From JABJOR01 sp965603075 (lineage in GTDB: Bacteria > Pseudomonadota > Alphaproteobacteria > Rhodospirillales > Casp-alpha2): a stretch of DNA of 64,000 nt. Below the pieces are notes generated by a model. The model saw only the letters and a program-made list of their open reading frames with translations. It made no database searches and was not told the DNA's origin. Of the stretch, positions 9,007 to 18,789 are shown one piece after another. The position numbers and the translations under genes are program-made. The DNA lies in assembly GCA_965603075.1 (NCBI GenBank), contig CBFDBO010000009.1:60553-124552 (forward strand). The letters are read 5' to 3'. Position 1 is the first letter of the stretch. Every line of letters begins with the position of its first letter.

Positions 9007-9435
9007 TTATTTCTTTTTCTTGAACATGCTGAGCATGCGTTGGGTGACGATGAAACCACCAAAAATATTAACCGATGCCAAAAGCACCGCGCAGAACCCC
9101 ATGACTTGAGAGAAATTTAAGTCTCCAGTCGGGCCAGCTGCGAGCAATCCACCAACGATGATCACCGATGAAATCGCATTGGTCACACCCATAAGCGGGG
9201 AATGAAGGGCTGGCGTTACGCTCCAGACCACAAAATAACCCACGAAACAGGCAAGAACGAAAATGGTGAATAGGCCAAGAAATGGATCTGATGCAGCAAC
9301 GGGGGCCGTAACTTCGGTTGCGGCTTGAACAGCAGCCATCTGCGCGGACGCAGCCAGTTGTTCTACGGAAGCCAGCATTTCCATGCCTTGTTCCATCAGG
9401 GTTTTAGCCTGTTCCTGTATTGTTGTCGGGTCCAT
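9007..9435 (-). CDS. pntAB: NAD(P) transhydrogenase subunit alpha 2 (membrane part)
   Basis: The 142-residue subunit contains the membrane domain that forms the C-terminal part of PntA in E. coli. It has three hydrophobic segments, including LFTIFVLACFVGYFVVWSV and the conserved TPALHSPLMGVTNAISSVII block, and ends in a short Lys-rich tail. The split of PntA into two subunits is the arrangement known from Rhodospirillum rubrum. An N-terminal helix (about residues 1-45) precedes the membrane part. It sits 3 bases after pntAA and 12 bases before pntB. Confidence 0.95.
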   Translation of the reverse strand: MDPTTIQEQAKTLMEQGMEMLASVEQLAASAQMAAVQAATEVTAPVAASDPFLGLFTIFVLACFVGYFVVWSVTPALHSPLMGVTNAISSVIIVGGLLAAGPTGDLNFSQVMGFCAVLLASVNIFGGFIVTQRMLSMFKKKK

Positions 9436-9438
9436 GGC

Positions 9439-10677
9439 TTATTCCCCTTTAGCTTTTGGTTTAGATTTGGATTTAGTTGCCGTTTTGGTTTTTGGTTTTG
9501 TCGCAGCTTTTTTTGTTGCTTTTTTTACAGGTGCTGGGCTCTTTAAGCGTTCATGCACAATAGCACCATCACGGGTAACAAGTGTGCCAACAACCGTTTC
9601 ATCTTCCCAATTAAAAGAAAGCGTCTTTGTATCTTTATCCACATGAGGGCTAACGAAATTAAATAAGTTTTTCGCAAACAAAGCACTGGCATTCCCCGGT
9701 ACCCGTGTCGGGGTATTGGTATAACCAACGATTTTCACACCGTTTTTATCGACAACTTTATCGGCCTCAGCCCCTTCGCAATTACCACCCGTTTCAACCG
9801 CTAGATCGATAATGATGGAACCATGTTTCATGGAAGCAACCATCTCTTTGGTGATCAACTTAGGGGCGGGGCGACCTGGGATCAGCGCTGTGGTGATAAC
9901 AATATCTTGCTTTTTGATATGCTCGGCCACAACCTGTTTTTGTTTCTCGAAGTATTCTGGGGGCATTTCCTTAGCGTAACCACCTTCGGTCTGGGCATCT
10001 TTTTCCATTTCTGGATCAACCACCAGAAACTTACCACCCAAACTTTCCACTTGTTCTTTAGTAGCAGGGCGAACATCGGTGGCCGTAACAACGGCGCCGA
10101 GACGTTTAGCCGTTGCAATGGCTTGTAAACCAGCAACCCCAACCCCCATGATAAAGACTTTCGCCGGGGCAACCGTGCCCGCAGCGGTCATCATCATCGG
10201 AAACGCACATCCATATTCGTAAGCCCCATCAATAACCGCACGGTAACCAGAGAGGTTTGATTGCGATGATAAAACGTCCATGCTCTGCGCACGGCTAATG
10301 CGTGGCATTAATTCCATAGCAAACGTTGTAATTCCAGCTTTAGCACAAGCAGCCACATCATCCGGGCTGGTCAATGCCGACATGGATGACATCACCATGG
10401 TTCCTTTGGCGTATTTTGATAATTCTTCATCCGGACCAGAGGTGATCGGTCCTTGAACTTTGAATACAAGATCAGCGCCCTTTAGGGTCGTCGCCAGATC
10501 TTTTGCAATTGTAGCGCCCGCATCCTTGAATGCTTGATCGGTTATATTGGATCGCGTACCCGCGTCCTGCTCAACAACCACATCGAAACCAAGTCCGATT
10601 AGTTTACTTACTACGTCTGCGGATCCGGCAACACGTGTTTCGCCGGGCCGTCGTTCTTTTGGAATAGCAATTTTCAT
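9439..10677 (-). CDS. pntAA: NAD(P) transhydrogenase subunit alpha 1 (NAD-binding), with Lys-rich tail
   Basis: The 412-residue NAD(H)-binding domain I subunit, related to alanine dehydrogenase. It opens with KIAIPKERRPGETRVA, has the Rossmann motif MGVGVAGLQAIATAKRLGA, and IVITTALIPGRPAPKLI. The dehydrogenase fold ends near residue 378. About 34 further residues are almost only Lys, Ala, Thr, Pro and Ser, a basic extension not needed for the fold and probably disordered. It heads the pnt operon; its promoter should lie in the AT-rich 10678-10890 gap. Confidence 0.95.
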   Translation of the reverse strand: MKIAIPKERRPGETRVAGSADVVSKLIGLGFDVVVEQDAGTRSNITDQAFKDAGATIAKDLATTLKGADLVFKVQGPITSGPDEELSKYAKGTMVMSSMSALTSPDDVAACAKAGITTFAMELMPRISRAQSMDVLSSQSNLSGYRAVIDGAYEYGCAFPMMMTAAGTVAPAKVFIMGVGVAGLQAIATAKRLGAVVTATDVRPATKEQVESLGGKFLVVDPEMEKDAQTEGGYAKEMPPEYFEKQKQVVAEHIKKQDIVITTALIPGRPAPKLITKEMVASMKHGSIIIDLAVETGGNCEGAEADKVVDKNGVKIVGYTNTPTRVPGNASALFAKNLFNFVSPHVDKDTKTLSFNWEDETVVGTLVTRDGAIVHERLKSPAPVKKATKKAATKPKTKTATKSKSKPKAKGE

Positions 10678-10890
10678 GCGCGTGCCTCTGCATCTAAAAC
10701 TAAATATATTTGTTGTTAAATTTCTTATTTTCCCTTAGCGGAGAATTATACTACTGGCATGCCACCATTATAAAAAGAGTTTATATGGCATAAACGCATG
10801 AAAAACCAGCACAATTACAATATAATTATGTAGTATTATGATATTTTACATATTTTTTATGTAAATAAATTACACAGCTACAATACAAGG

Positions 10891-11406
10891 TTAAGGGTAC
10901 ATCATAATCTTGTTAATACCGATATTGGTCACAATGGCCCCAATGAGGATCATGACAATCATGAATATCAGCATAATGTATCGGTGCACATTCCCTTCCA
11001 ATGAGGATTTCAAGGAGCGTACTTCTGAAAACAAGGACGATAATTGCTCGGCCATATAATTCATTTTATGAACTTCGTTATACTGCCAAAATTGATACAT
11101 AATCAGTATAAAGATCGATGCACACGAAACTAATATGGATATTCCCGTAAGCTGAGCACCAAGATCTGGATTTGGTGTGGTCAATTCAGACACCACCATA
11201 AATCCAGCAAATATTAACAACGTCGCGCCGACGATGCTCCATTGATGATGTTTCGCAAACCGAATAGATTTAGCCGACTCGTTATACAACATACACATCT
11301 CAGTATGCGTATTATCATCAAGTTCAGATGGTACATTTTCAAATATACCCCCCTCATCAATATCCTTTGGTTTCTCACCTGGCTTTGAAGCTGTATTTGC
11401 CATCAT
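10891..11406 (-). CDS. Hypothetical membrane protein, three transmembrane segments
   Basis: I do not recognise this 171-residue protein. The first 55 residues are polar and acidic. Hydrophobic segments lie at about 58-78, 86-106 and 145-168, and a charged stretch between the second and third (about 107-140) may form a coiled coil on one side of the membrane. The ATG reads Met-Met-Ala-Asn, and either Met could be the start. It stands alone between the pnt operon and the divergent EamA gene, so context gives no hint of function. Confidence 0.6.
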   Translation of the reverse strand: MMANTASKPGEKPKDIDEGGIFENVPSELDDNTHTEMCMLYNESAKSIRFAKHHQWSIVGATLLIFAGFMVVSELTTPNPDLGAQLTGISILVSCASIFILIMYQFWQYNEVHKMNYMAEQLSSLFSEVRSLKSSLEGNVHRYIMLIFMIVMILIGAIVTNIGINKIMMYP

Positions 11407-11589
11407 TTGGTTTCCCTAAACATAAGAAAAAAATTATTAGAGTACATTTTAAATATGACGCAGGTGAATTCTAATCATTAATTATTAAAGCATAGTTTAA
11501 AGGCATAGCTTAAAAGCATAGTTTACTTGCCGAGTGTGTTGAATAATAGTGTTATCGCTAATCATATAATTTTCGAGATACCAGCAATC

Positions 11590-12480
11590 ATGAAAAACGA
11601 AAACCTTAACTTTGGCATCTTGATGTCATTTGTCGCTGCGACGGCCTATGGCTTGATTACCACGGCAGCTAAACTCGCCTATGAAGGGGGATCGAACGCC
11701 ATCTCTGTTGCTGGGTTTCGGGCTGTTTTTGCAATTGCTGTGGGCATTATCCTATGCCTGATCCTGCGTAAGGAATGGCGGATCGGCCGCAGTGGATATA
11801 AAGACGTCTTTTGGGTCGCGATTGGTCAAACCGGCATGGGCATATTCTATATGTCCTCGATCCAATACATCAGCGTCAGTTTAGGCGCTATTTTATTCTA
11901 TACCTATCCGTTATTGATCTTAATAACCGAAAGTTTTCTGAAACGAAGCCTGCCCGGTCCTATTCGCTTTATCGCTTTTATTTGTGCTTTCATTGGATTG
12001 ATCCTCGCAATTGGTCCCTCATTTGAAGGGATGGATTGGCGCGGTCTCGTGCTGGTTTCTGGTGCAGCCATCAGTTCAACCATATTATTCTTTTCCACCC
12101 GCCGCGCACGTGTTCACACAAACGAGGTTGCCCTCCTGATCTGGGCCAATATTGTCGGGCTACCTGTTATTCTTTTTGCCGCAACCTTCATGGGTGGATT
12201 TATTGCCCCCACAACACTTTTAGGGTGGGGTGGATTTCTAACGGCCGCTGTAATGTTTGCGCTGGCTTTTACCACCTACAGCATTTCCATGGGCCACATT
12301 GCCCCGGTACATGCTTCCATGATCTTCAATATGGAGCCATTGGTATCCTTAATTGCAGCGGCCTTGTTTTTGGGCGAACTTTTGAGCTCTATTCAAATGA
12401 TGGGGGCGGCTATGGTTATCGGTGCATTATTGGTGACCACATGGCGTTCACAAAAGAGGCCCCTACAGAAACGGCTATAG
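11590..12480 (+). CDS. EamA/DMT-family transporter
   Basis: A drug/metabolite-superfamily protein with ten predicted membrane helices in two five-helix EamA repeats. I take the ATG at 11590 (Met-Lys-Asn-Glu-Asn) because it directly precedes the first helix and the frame upstream is AT-rich with only a TTG at 11527. The second repeat ends with the typical MEPLVSLIAAALFLGELL block. Transporters of this class move small metabolites or amino acids; the substrate is unknown. It converges on the cyclase-like gene with six bases between them. Confidence 0.85.
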   Translation: MKNENLNFGILMSFVAATAYGLITTAAKLAYEGGSNAISVAGFRAVFAIAVGIILCLILRKEWRIGRSGYKDVFWVAIGQTGMGIFYMSSIQYISVSLGAILFYTYPLLILITESFLKRSLPGPIRFIAFICAFIGLILAIGPSFEGMDWRGLVLVSGAAISSTILFFSTRRARVHTNEVALLIWANIVGLPVILFAATFMGGFIAPTTLLGWGGFLTAAVMFALAFTTYSISMGHIAPVHASMIFNMEPLVSLIAAALFLGELLSSIQMMGAAMVIGALLVTTWRSQKRPLQKRL

Positions 12481-12485
12481 CATTT

Positions 12486-13694
12486 CTAAAAATTAGGCGT
12501 TTCTACAAATTCAAATCGGATGGAATGGAAACTTTCCAAATCACGGGTTTGTAGCCCTAAATAAATGGGCGCGGCTTTCCCACGATAAATGTTAACCTTG
12601 GCATTATAGACCGACCGTATTTGCTCGTGTTTATCAGAAATAATATAGCGCCGGACCCCGAACTTTTTATCGTCCATCTTATCGCCCGTTAAATAACATT
12701 TGATGCTATTAATGTGCTCATCGGAAAGCACCAGACCTTCAAGGCTGGATAGTGCGCCTTGGGCTTGTTCGATAAATTGCACTGTTCCGGCCTTGATAAT
12801 CTGATTGGTTTTTTTGTCCGGCATGGGTACGGAAAAATCACCAACGATGATTTGCCCCGGCTCAGCACGGTCAATCATCCGGGCCAAATCAATGGTCACA
12901 TCGCCAACGATATAACTGTAAATCGTTGGGTCTATTCCTTCGGCTTGATAAAATTCATAATGTCCCCCCACATGAAACGCCGTGCGCAATACGGGTGTTG
13001 TATTTTTGTACGCCTTACTGCTGGCAATGGCATTATCAGCAAGCACCAGATGCATAAAATGATATAGATTTATGTTGGCTTGCATGCTGCGTTCGCGGTT
13101 CCAAATATAGAACCCGTCCCCCGTGGTTGAACGAGCGAAATTAATCTCCACATTATTATCCAACATTTTTGAATAGGCCGCGTTCATAGAATACGCCAAT
13201 GAGTTCAGCTGGGTCACCTGATCAAGTGTCGAATATAACGAGAACCCAACGATATCAAATAACGCCACGGCCCGATCATCAACGTAGGAAATACTGTATC
13301 GCTTAATCATCGCCTCGACGGCATCGGATGGCACGTCCTCACCCACCCTGAATGGTAAGTCTACATGCTGAATGTCAAAACCAAGTTCGCTTGCGATGTT
13401 TATTAGCTCATCAAAGCTGGTCATTCTTGGGCCTGAAATAACATCTTCGATGATGTTGTCTGCCGATTTACCAGCTTCGGCAAGGATTTCATTTTTTGAA
13501 ACAAACTCGCTTAAAATATAATGCGGGATTACCAGAACAGCGATACCGCGTTCCTGCGGTGTCCATTGCAAGATCATATTCCGCCCAAGCCCCCAAAGTT
13601 TATGGAGCTTGCTATCGAGTTCTTTTAAATAGTCGGTATTGATACCTTCTAGATTAACATAATGATCCAGATCATTGAGAGCCTTCATATTCAT
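12486..13694 (-). CDS. Class III nucleotide cyclase-like protein
   Basis: The roughly 400-residue soluble protein has a class III adenylate/guanylate cyclase-like core from about residue 140 to 300. It starts with AVALFDIVGFS, carrying a metal-binding Asp, continues with STTGDGFYIW for the second metal Asp, then YIVGDVTIDLARMIDRAEPG. In the last block the usual transition-state Asn of V-N-x-A-x-R appears as Asp, though the Arg is kept, and the Lys often found before GD is Ser. The N-terminal 135 residues and the last 90 are not recognised. Start choice is between ATGs at 13694 and 13688. It could make cAMP or cGMP, or be an inactive ligand-sensing relative. Confidence 0.6.
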   Translation of the reverse strand: MNMKALNDLDHYVNLEGINTDYLKELDSKLHKLWGLGRNMILQWTPQERGIAVLVIPHYILSEFVSKNEILAEAGKSADNIIEDVISGPRMTSFDELINIASELGFDIQHVDLPFRVGEDVPSDAVEAMIKRYSISYVDDRAVALFDIVGFSLYSTLDQVTQLNSLAYSMNAAYSKMLDNNVEINFARSTTGDGFYIWNRERSMQANINLYHFMHLVLADNAIASSKAYKNTTPVLRTAFHVGGHYEFYQAEGIDPTIYSYIVGDVTIDLARMIDRAEPGQIIVGDFSVPMPDKKTNQIIKAGTVQFIEQAQGALSSLEGLVLSDEHINSIKCYLTGDKMDDKKFGVRRYIISDKHEQIRSVYNAKVNIYRGKAAPIYLGLQTRDLESFHSIRFEFVETPNF

Positions 13695-13744
13695 CCGTAA
13701 AACCAATTATCTACATAATTTATTTTAAAAACTCTGAACTAACC

Positions 13745-15097
13745 CTAATGGGAGAGCGGTACCAGATCAAACAACTCTAATGTATTTTTCTGATGGGCCT
13801 TTAATTTCTCTTCCTCAAAGTCCTGGATCAAATCGTTGAATTCACGGTGCCAGTTTATCTCGGCTTTCAAATGAGTAAAGACACTGCCCAAGCCAATGGC
13901 CGCCCTATCCATCAAGACAAACTCTCGGGGCGGTGTTACCCCACCCAAACGCCGCAACTCGCCATGAACTTTGGCAGCAATATTGGCGCCATAGGTAATC
14001 AATCCATCATCAGAGATCAATTGTGTTCGATCTTCCATCAAGGGGCCATATAAGAAATTTGCCCAGTGATTAAGGACTTCAATCATCTCGTTGTTTAAAT
14101 TTTCAAATCCCCAAGTCTCGTAGGCATGCACGGCAAGGTCCTGATTGTTATCGCGTAAAGCACAATAAAGATCGATCACAGCGCGAACGAAGCTGGCTTT
14201 GAAAATTCTAACGCACCCAAAATCGAGCAGATTAATTCGGTGCTCTCCATCCACAGAATAATTACCCAGATGGGGGTCACCATGGATAACACCAAATCCA
14301 TAAAACGGCTTGTACCAAGCCCGAAACATATTCATGGCGAGTTGATTTCGGATATCTAAATCGGCGTTCACAAAGTCCATCAACGGCCTACCCTCTAACC
14401 ACGTCATGCTTAGCAATCGATTGGTCGAAAACTCATGAATGGGTTTTGGCACTTCTACCCCCGCTTCTCCGGCCAACATATGGGCGTAGAGTTGCATGTG
14501 CCGGGCTTCACGACCGTAATCCAATTCTTCACGCAATCGGTCCGATAGCTCGGCGTGAATTTGCCGCGGGTCAATGGCTTTGTCATAACGGCGGTAGATC
14601 CCGAACGCTAATTTCAATTGGTTTAAATCCGCTTCGACAACCGATAGCATGTCGGGGTATTGAAGTTTACAAGCTAAATTTTGGCCATCCTTGTTGAGTG
14701 CACGGTGGACCTGCCCTAGGGAAGCGGCGGCGGCGGCTTCACGCTCGAAGCTCTCAAACTTTGTTTGCCAATCATTGCCCAGTTCACTTGCCATGCGCCG
14801 CTTAACAAATTGCCATCCCATCGAGGGTGCATTGTTTTGCAGATGGACCAACTCTCGGGTAAATTCTTCAGGCAATAAATCCGGTACCGTGCTGAGAATC
14901 TGAGCCACTTTCATAAGCGGTCCTTTTAATCCGCCAAGCGCTTCTCGCAAATCACCTGCTTCAATCAGCGGCCCCGTATTTGATCGGCCTAATACCTTAT
15001 TACCAACCGCACGCGCGGCAACACCACCGACAACCCGACCAACACGGGCGTAACGTTTAACCCTCTTGCCTAGTTGATCGCCTTCCCGTTCTGGCAT
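13745..15097 (-). CDS. AarF/ABC1/UbiB-family atypical kinase
   Basis: A 450-residue protein-kinase-like ATPase. It shows the GPLMKVAQILST segment (KxGQ-type motif with Ala for Gly), the Ala-rich nucleotide loop AAAAASLGQVH in place of a glycine-rich loop, the Lys in ACKLQYP, HGDPHLGN as the catalytic loop and LLDFG as the metal loop. Family members support ubiquinone biosynthesis and lipid handling. No C-terminal membrane anchor like that of E. coli UbiB is obvious, so it is closer to the shorter AarF group. It follows the oligoendopeptidase gene by six bases and is probably co-transcribed. Confidence 0.88.
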   Translation of the reverse strand: MPEREGDQLGKRVKRYARVGRVVGGVAARAVGNKVLGRSNTGPLIEAGDLREALGGLKGPLMKVAQILSTVPDLLPEEFTRELVHLQNNAPSMGWQFVKRRMASELGNDWQTKFESFEREAAAAASLGQVHRALNKDGQNLACKLQYPDMLSVVEADLNQLKLAFGIYRRYDKAIDPRQIHAELSDRLREELDYGREARHMQLYAHMLAGEAGVEVPKPIHEFSTNRLLSMTWLEGRPLMDFVNADLDIRNQLAMNMFRAWYKPFYGFGVIHGDPHLGNYSVDGEHRINLLDFGCVRIFKASFVRAVIDLYCALRDNNQDLAVHAYETWGFENLNNEMIEVLNHWANFLYGPLMEDRTQLISDDGLITYGANIAAKVHGELRRLGGVTPPREFVLMDRAAIGLGSVFTHLKAEINWHREFNDLIQDFEEEKLKAHQKNTLELFDLVPLSH

Positions 15098-15103
15098 GGT
15101 GTT

Positions 15104-16894
15104 TTATTCTTCGAGTTGATCGATTAGATTTGATATAACGCTCAATCCCTTATCCCAAAACGCAGGATCACTGGCATCCAACCCAAAGGGCGAGAGCAAC
15201 TCGCGGTGGCGTAATGTGCCACCCGCGCTCAGCATTTCTAGGTATTTAGCTTGGAAGCCCGGATGTCCACCTTCAAATACAGAATAAAGAGAATTCACCA
15301 GACAATCACCAAAGGCGTAGGCATAAACATAAAATGGTGAATGAATGAAATGCGGGATGTAAGCCCAAAAATGACGGTAATCATCATCAAAGCGAAAAGA
15401 AGGTCCAAGGCTTTCGGTTTGAATTTGCATCCAAATATCACCCAATCGATCAGAGGTTAACTCCCCCTGCATACGTTCACTGTGAACGGTGGTTTCAAAT
15501 TCATGAAAGGCAATCTGACGCACCACCGTGTTCATCATGTCTTCAACTTTACCCGCAATCATCACCCGTTTACGTGCCGGGTCTGGCTCGGATCTCAACA
15601 TGGATTGGAACGTCAACATTTCACCAAAGACAGACGCTGTTTCGGCTAAGGTTAAGGGCGTATCCGCCATTAGCGTTCCTTGAGGTGCCGCCAGCACCTG
15701 ATGCACGCCATGCCCAAGTTCATGCGCTAACGTCATCACGTCGCGTGATTTACCATGAAAATTCATCAAAATATACGGGTGAACTGATGGTACCGTTGAA
15801 TGGGAAAACGCCCCAGAATCTTTCCCAGCGCGAGGCCCTGCATCAATCCAATTACGGTCAAAAAAATCACCGGCGATATCAGCCATAGAAGGCTCGAAAG
15901 CGCGGTACGCGTCCAATACGGTTGAGCGTGCTTGCCCCCAATTAAATGTCCGTTCTGTTTGATTTGGCAAGGGAGCGTTGCGATCCCAATAATCTAATTT
16001 ATCCACCCCAAACCATTTCGCTTTCAGCGCGTAATAACGATGGGATAGTTTTGGATAGGAATTACGCACCGATGAGACCAATGCATCAACAACGTCATCC
16101 TCCACTTGATTGGCCAGATTGCGACTTGCCATTGGGGACTGAAAAGCACGTAATTTATCTTCGATCTCTTTATCTTTTGCGAGCGTGTTGGTGATCAGCG
16201 AGAATAACCTAACTTGGCTTTCCAGTTGTTTGCCAAGTCCCTTCGATGCGCGCTTACGAACATCACCATCGGTATCGGACAACCGGTCCAAAGTATCAGC
16301 CAAGGTTTGTTTCTCAATCACCCCATCGATTTCAATGCGCATATCCACCATGGTTTCGTCAAACAAGCGCGACCACGCAGAACGACCCGTAACCGATTTC
16401 TGTAATAACAACTGCTCCAGATCATCACTGAGTTCGTGGGGGCGATAAATACGCACATCGCGTAACCACGGAGCGTAATGGGCGACTTTATCATCGTCCA
16501 ACCATCCATCAAAAATGGCATCCTCTGCACGGTTGATCTCTAGGGTAAAAAAGATTGTATTCGCCGATGCGTCCGTCACAGCTTCGGTGGTGCTCTGGTA
16601 AAACTGACCAATTATGGGATCATCCGCATTGGCGGCATAAAGCAATTGAGCGTAGCTCATCAATTTATGCATGATCTGGGTGATGTCTTCATATTGCAGG
16701 ATGGCGTCAGAAAAACCATGGGCGGGTAAGGTGCTTACCTTGCCCCTGTGGGCCCCTGCAAAGTCGTCCGCCATGGTGACAATTAACTCTAGATCACTTT
16801 TCAAGGCAGCACAGTCCATGCTTTCATAAAGATCAGCCAGATTCCACTTGGGAAGTTCAGCGTTTTCAGAAATAGTTGAAGTTTTCTCGCTCAA
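15104..16894 (-). CDS. pepF: Oligoendopeptidase F, M3 metallopeptidase (TTG start)
   Basis: The 596-residue M3B peptidase cleaves short peptides in the cytoplasm. Zinc ligands are in HELGHGVHQ, with the third ligand in ETASVFGEM about 25 residues later. The C-terminal segment YVYAYAFGDCLVNSLY is also typical of the family. The start appears to be TTG: AGGAG lies eight bases before it, and the next in-frame Met is well inside the family alignment. The gene is followed at once by the AarF-like gene. Confidence 0.94.
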   Translation of the reverse strand: MSEKTSTISENAELPKWNLADLYESMDCAALKSDLELIVTMADDFAGAHRGKVSTLPAHGFSDAILQYEDITQIMHKLMSYAQLLYAANADDPIIGQFYQSTTEAVTDASANTIFFTLEINRAEDAIFDGWLDDDKVAHYAPWLRDVRIYRPHELSDDLEQLLLQKSVTGRSAWSRLFDETMVDMRIEIDGVIEKQTLADTLDRLSDTDGDVRKRASKGLGKQLESQVRLFSLITNTLAKDKEIEDKLRAFQSPMASRNLANQVEDDVVDALVSSVRNSYPKLSHRYYALKAKWFGVDKLDYWDRNAPLPNQTERTFNWGQARSTVLDAYRAFEPSMADIAGDFFDRNWIDAGPRAGKDSGAFSHSTVPSVHPYILMNFHGKSRDVMTLAHELGHGVHQVLAAPQGTLMADTPLTLAETASVFGEMLTFQSMLRSEPDPARKRVMIAGKVEDMMNTVVRQIAFHEFETTVHSERMQGELTSDRLGDIWMQIQTESLGPSFRFDDDYRHFWAYIPHFIHSPFYVYAYAFGDCLVNSLYSVFEGGHPGFQAKYLEMLSAGGTLRHRELLSPFGLDASDPAFWDKGLSVISNLIDQLEE

Positions 16895-17004
16895 AATGAA
16901 TGCTCCTGTTGAATGACATGCGATTATACATTTATATGTAGGTATATAGAGGATCGAGCCAGAGATACATTAAAAAGCGAAGTTTATAAAAGGATATCCG
17001 TTTC

Positions 17005-18789
17005 ATGACACTGCCCGCCGATATTTTAAAAATAAAACAATGGCCCAATCTGGCAACCATGTTTTTTGAGCAGGCCGAAACCCTTAAAGATAAACCTTTT
17101 TTGTGGGACAAAGTTGATGGAAGCTATAAAGCCATAAATTGGACCGATGCGGAAAAACGGGTGTCCGCATTGGCCAACGGATTACTGGCAATGGGGGTTG
17201 AAGCTGGTGACCGGGTGATATTGGCCTCTGAAAACCGCTCGGATTGGTTGCTTTCTGATCTGGCGATTATGTCTATTGGTGCCGTTACCGTCCCCGTTTA
17301 CACCACCAATACAACGGAAGATCATCTCCATATTATTTCCGATAGTGGTGCAAAGGCCGCCTTCGTGTCCACACAAAAGCTGGCGGGACCTTTTATACCC
17401 GCCGCCGTCGAAGCGGGTAACATTGAATTCATCGCCTGCATTGACCCCGTTAGCATGCCCGAATCAAATTTTGGCTTTCCCGTCATAACTATTGACGAAC
17501 TTATGGAGCGCGGCCGCATCCAAACCGCAAACATTCCGGGTCATGCTGCAAAATGGCAACGCACAGATATGGCCTGCATCATCTACACATCGGGTACAGG
17601 CGGGCTACCCAAAGGCGTGATGTTATCTCACGGGGCAATTTTGCATAATTGCGCGGGTTCCCATGACACGTTGCATGAATTGGGATTAGGCGACGAAGTC
17701 TTTCTATCGTTTTTGCCTTTATCGCATTCTTACGAACATTCCGCAGGGCTATTTTACCCTGTGTCCTTTGGGGCTGAAATCTATTACGCCGAAGGCATCG
17801 ATAAATTGGCTTCAAACATGCTTGATGCAAGGCCGACCATCATGACGGCGGTACCGCGTCTCTATGAATCCATGTACGAAAAAATTACCCGTGGGGTAAA
17901 AAATAAAGGCGGCATAACTGAAAAGCTATTTAATACAGCGTATCGATTGGGGGCAAAACGATTTATTGACCCGGCAAGCCTAAGCATGAGCGAACGCATA
18001 CTGGATAGGATCGTTGATAAACTCGTTCGTGATAAAGTCCGTGGACGTTTTGGTGGTCGGTTAAAAGCCTTGGTATCTGGTGGCGCGCCCTTAAACCCCG
18101 ATATTGGATTGTTTTTTACAGCCCTTGGCTTACGTCTATTACAAGGCTACGGCCAAACCGAAAGTGCGCCCGTTATATCCGTTAACCGTCCGTCGCTTGT
18201 AAAAATGCACACCGTTGGTCCGCCTTTGTTGGACACCGAAGTCAAGATCGCCGATGACGGTGAAATTCTGTGTCGGGGTGAGTTATTGATGATGGGGTAT
18301 TGGCGCAATGAGAGCGAGACCAAAAACGTCTTATCAGATGATGGCTGGCTCCATACGGGTGATATTGGTAAATTCGATGATGATGGCCATTTGATCATTA
18401 CCGATCGTAAAAAAGATATCATCGTTAATTCCGGTGGCGACAATATTGCCCCGCAACGCATCGAAGGTATTTTGTGCCTGCAACCCGAAATTGCCCAAGC
18501 CATGGTCTATGGCGACAAGCGATCTCATCTCGTGGCGCTAATCGTTCCCGATGAAACGTGGCTCTCTGAAATAGGCCTGGATCGATCGGCACCCGAAATT
18601 ACCCGTGGATTGGCTGAGGCTATCAAGCGGGTCAACGCAACCGTATCCAATATTGAAAAAGTTCGACACCACATTCAGGCCGATGAACCGTTCTCCACAC
18701 AAAACGGAGAAATGACCCCGACCATGAAAGTGAAACGCAACGTGCTTAAGAAACGCTACAGCGCGGCTTTGGATAAATTATACGCCTAG
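17005..18789 (+). CDS. Long-chain acyl-CoA synthetase (AMP-forming)
   Basis: A 594-residue adenylate-forming enzyme of the FadD15/long-chain acyl-CoA ligase group. It has the phosphate-binding loop YTSGTGGLPKGVMLSH, GYGQTES, GWLHTGDIG, and ITDRKKDIIVNSGGDNI. The catalytic Lys region TPTMKVKRNVLKKRY is near the C-terminus. It activates fatty acids to acyl-AMP and then acyl-CoA. AGGA ten bases before the ATG supports the start. Its end overlaps the convergent aldehyde:ferredoxin oxidoreductase gene by 12 bases; the acid/aldehyde chemistry of the two neighbours might be linked, but that is speculation. Confidence 0.92.
   Translation: MTLPADILKIKQWPNLATMFFEQAETLKDKPFLWDKVDGSYKAINWTDAEKRVSALANGLLAMGVEAGDRVILASENRSDWLLSDLAIMSIGAVTVPVYTTNTTEDHLHIISDSGAKAAFVSTQKLAGPFIPAAVEAGNIEFIACIDPVSMPESNFGFPVITIDELMERGRIQTANIPGHAAKWQRTDMACIIYTSGTGGLPKGVMLSHGAILHNCAGSHDTLHELGLGDEVFLSFLPLSHSYEHSAGLFYPVSFGAEIYYAEGIDKLASNMLDARPTIMTAVPRLYESMYEKITRGVKNKGGITEKLFNTAYRLGAKRFIDPASLSMSERILDRIVDKLVRDKVRGRFGGRLKALVSGGAPLNPDIGLFFTALGLRLLQGYGQTESAPVISVNRPSLVKMHTVGPPLLDTEVKIADDGEILCRGELLMMGYWRNESETKNVLSDDGWLHTGDIGKFDDDGHLIITDRKKDIIVNSGGDNIAPQRIEGILCLQPEIAQAMVYGDKRSHLVALIVPDETWLSEIGLDRSAPEITRGLAEAIKRVNATVSNIEKVRHHIQADEPFSTQNGEMTPTMKVKRNVLKKRYSAALDKLYA

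Noticed and set aside
8722..9120. A 132-residue open frame antisense to pntB and pntAB
   Set aside because: It lies wholly opposite strongly conserved genes, has low-complexity composition and no recognisable domain.
12036..12554. A 172-residue frame overlapping the EamA gene in another frame
   Set aside because: Cys/His-rich shadow translation of a membrane protein; the EamA frame is clearly the real one.
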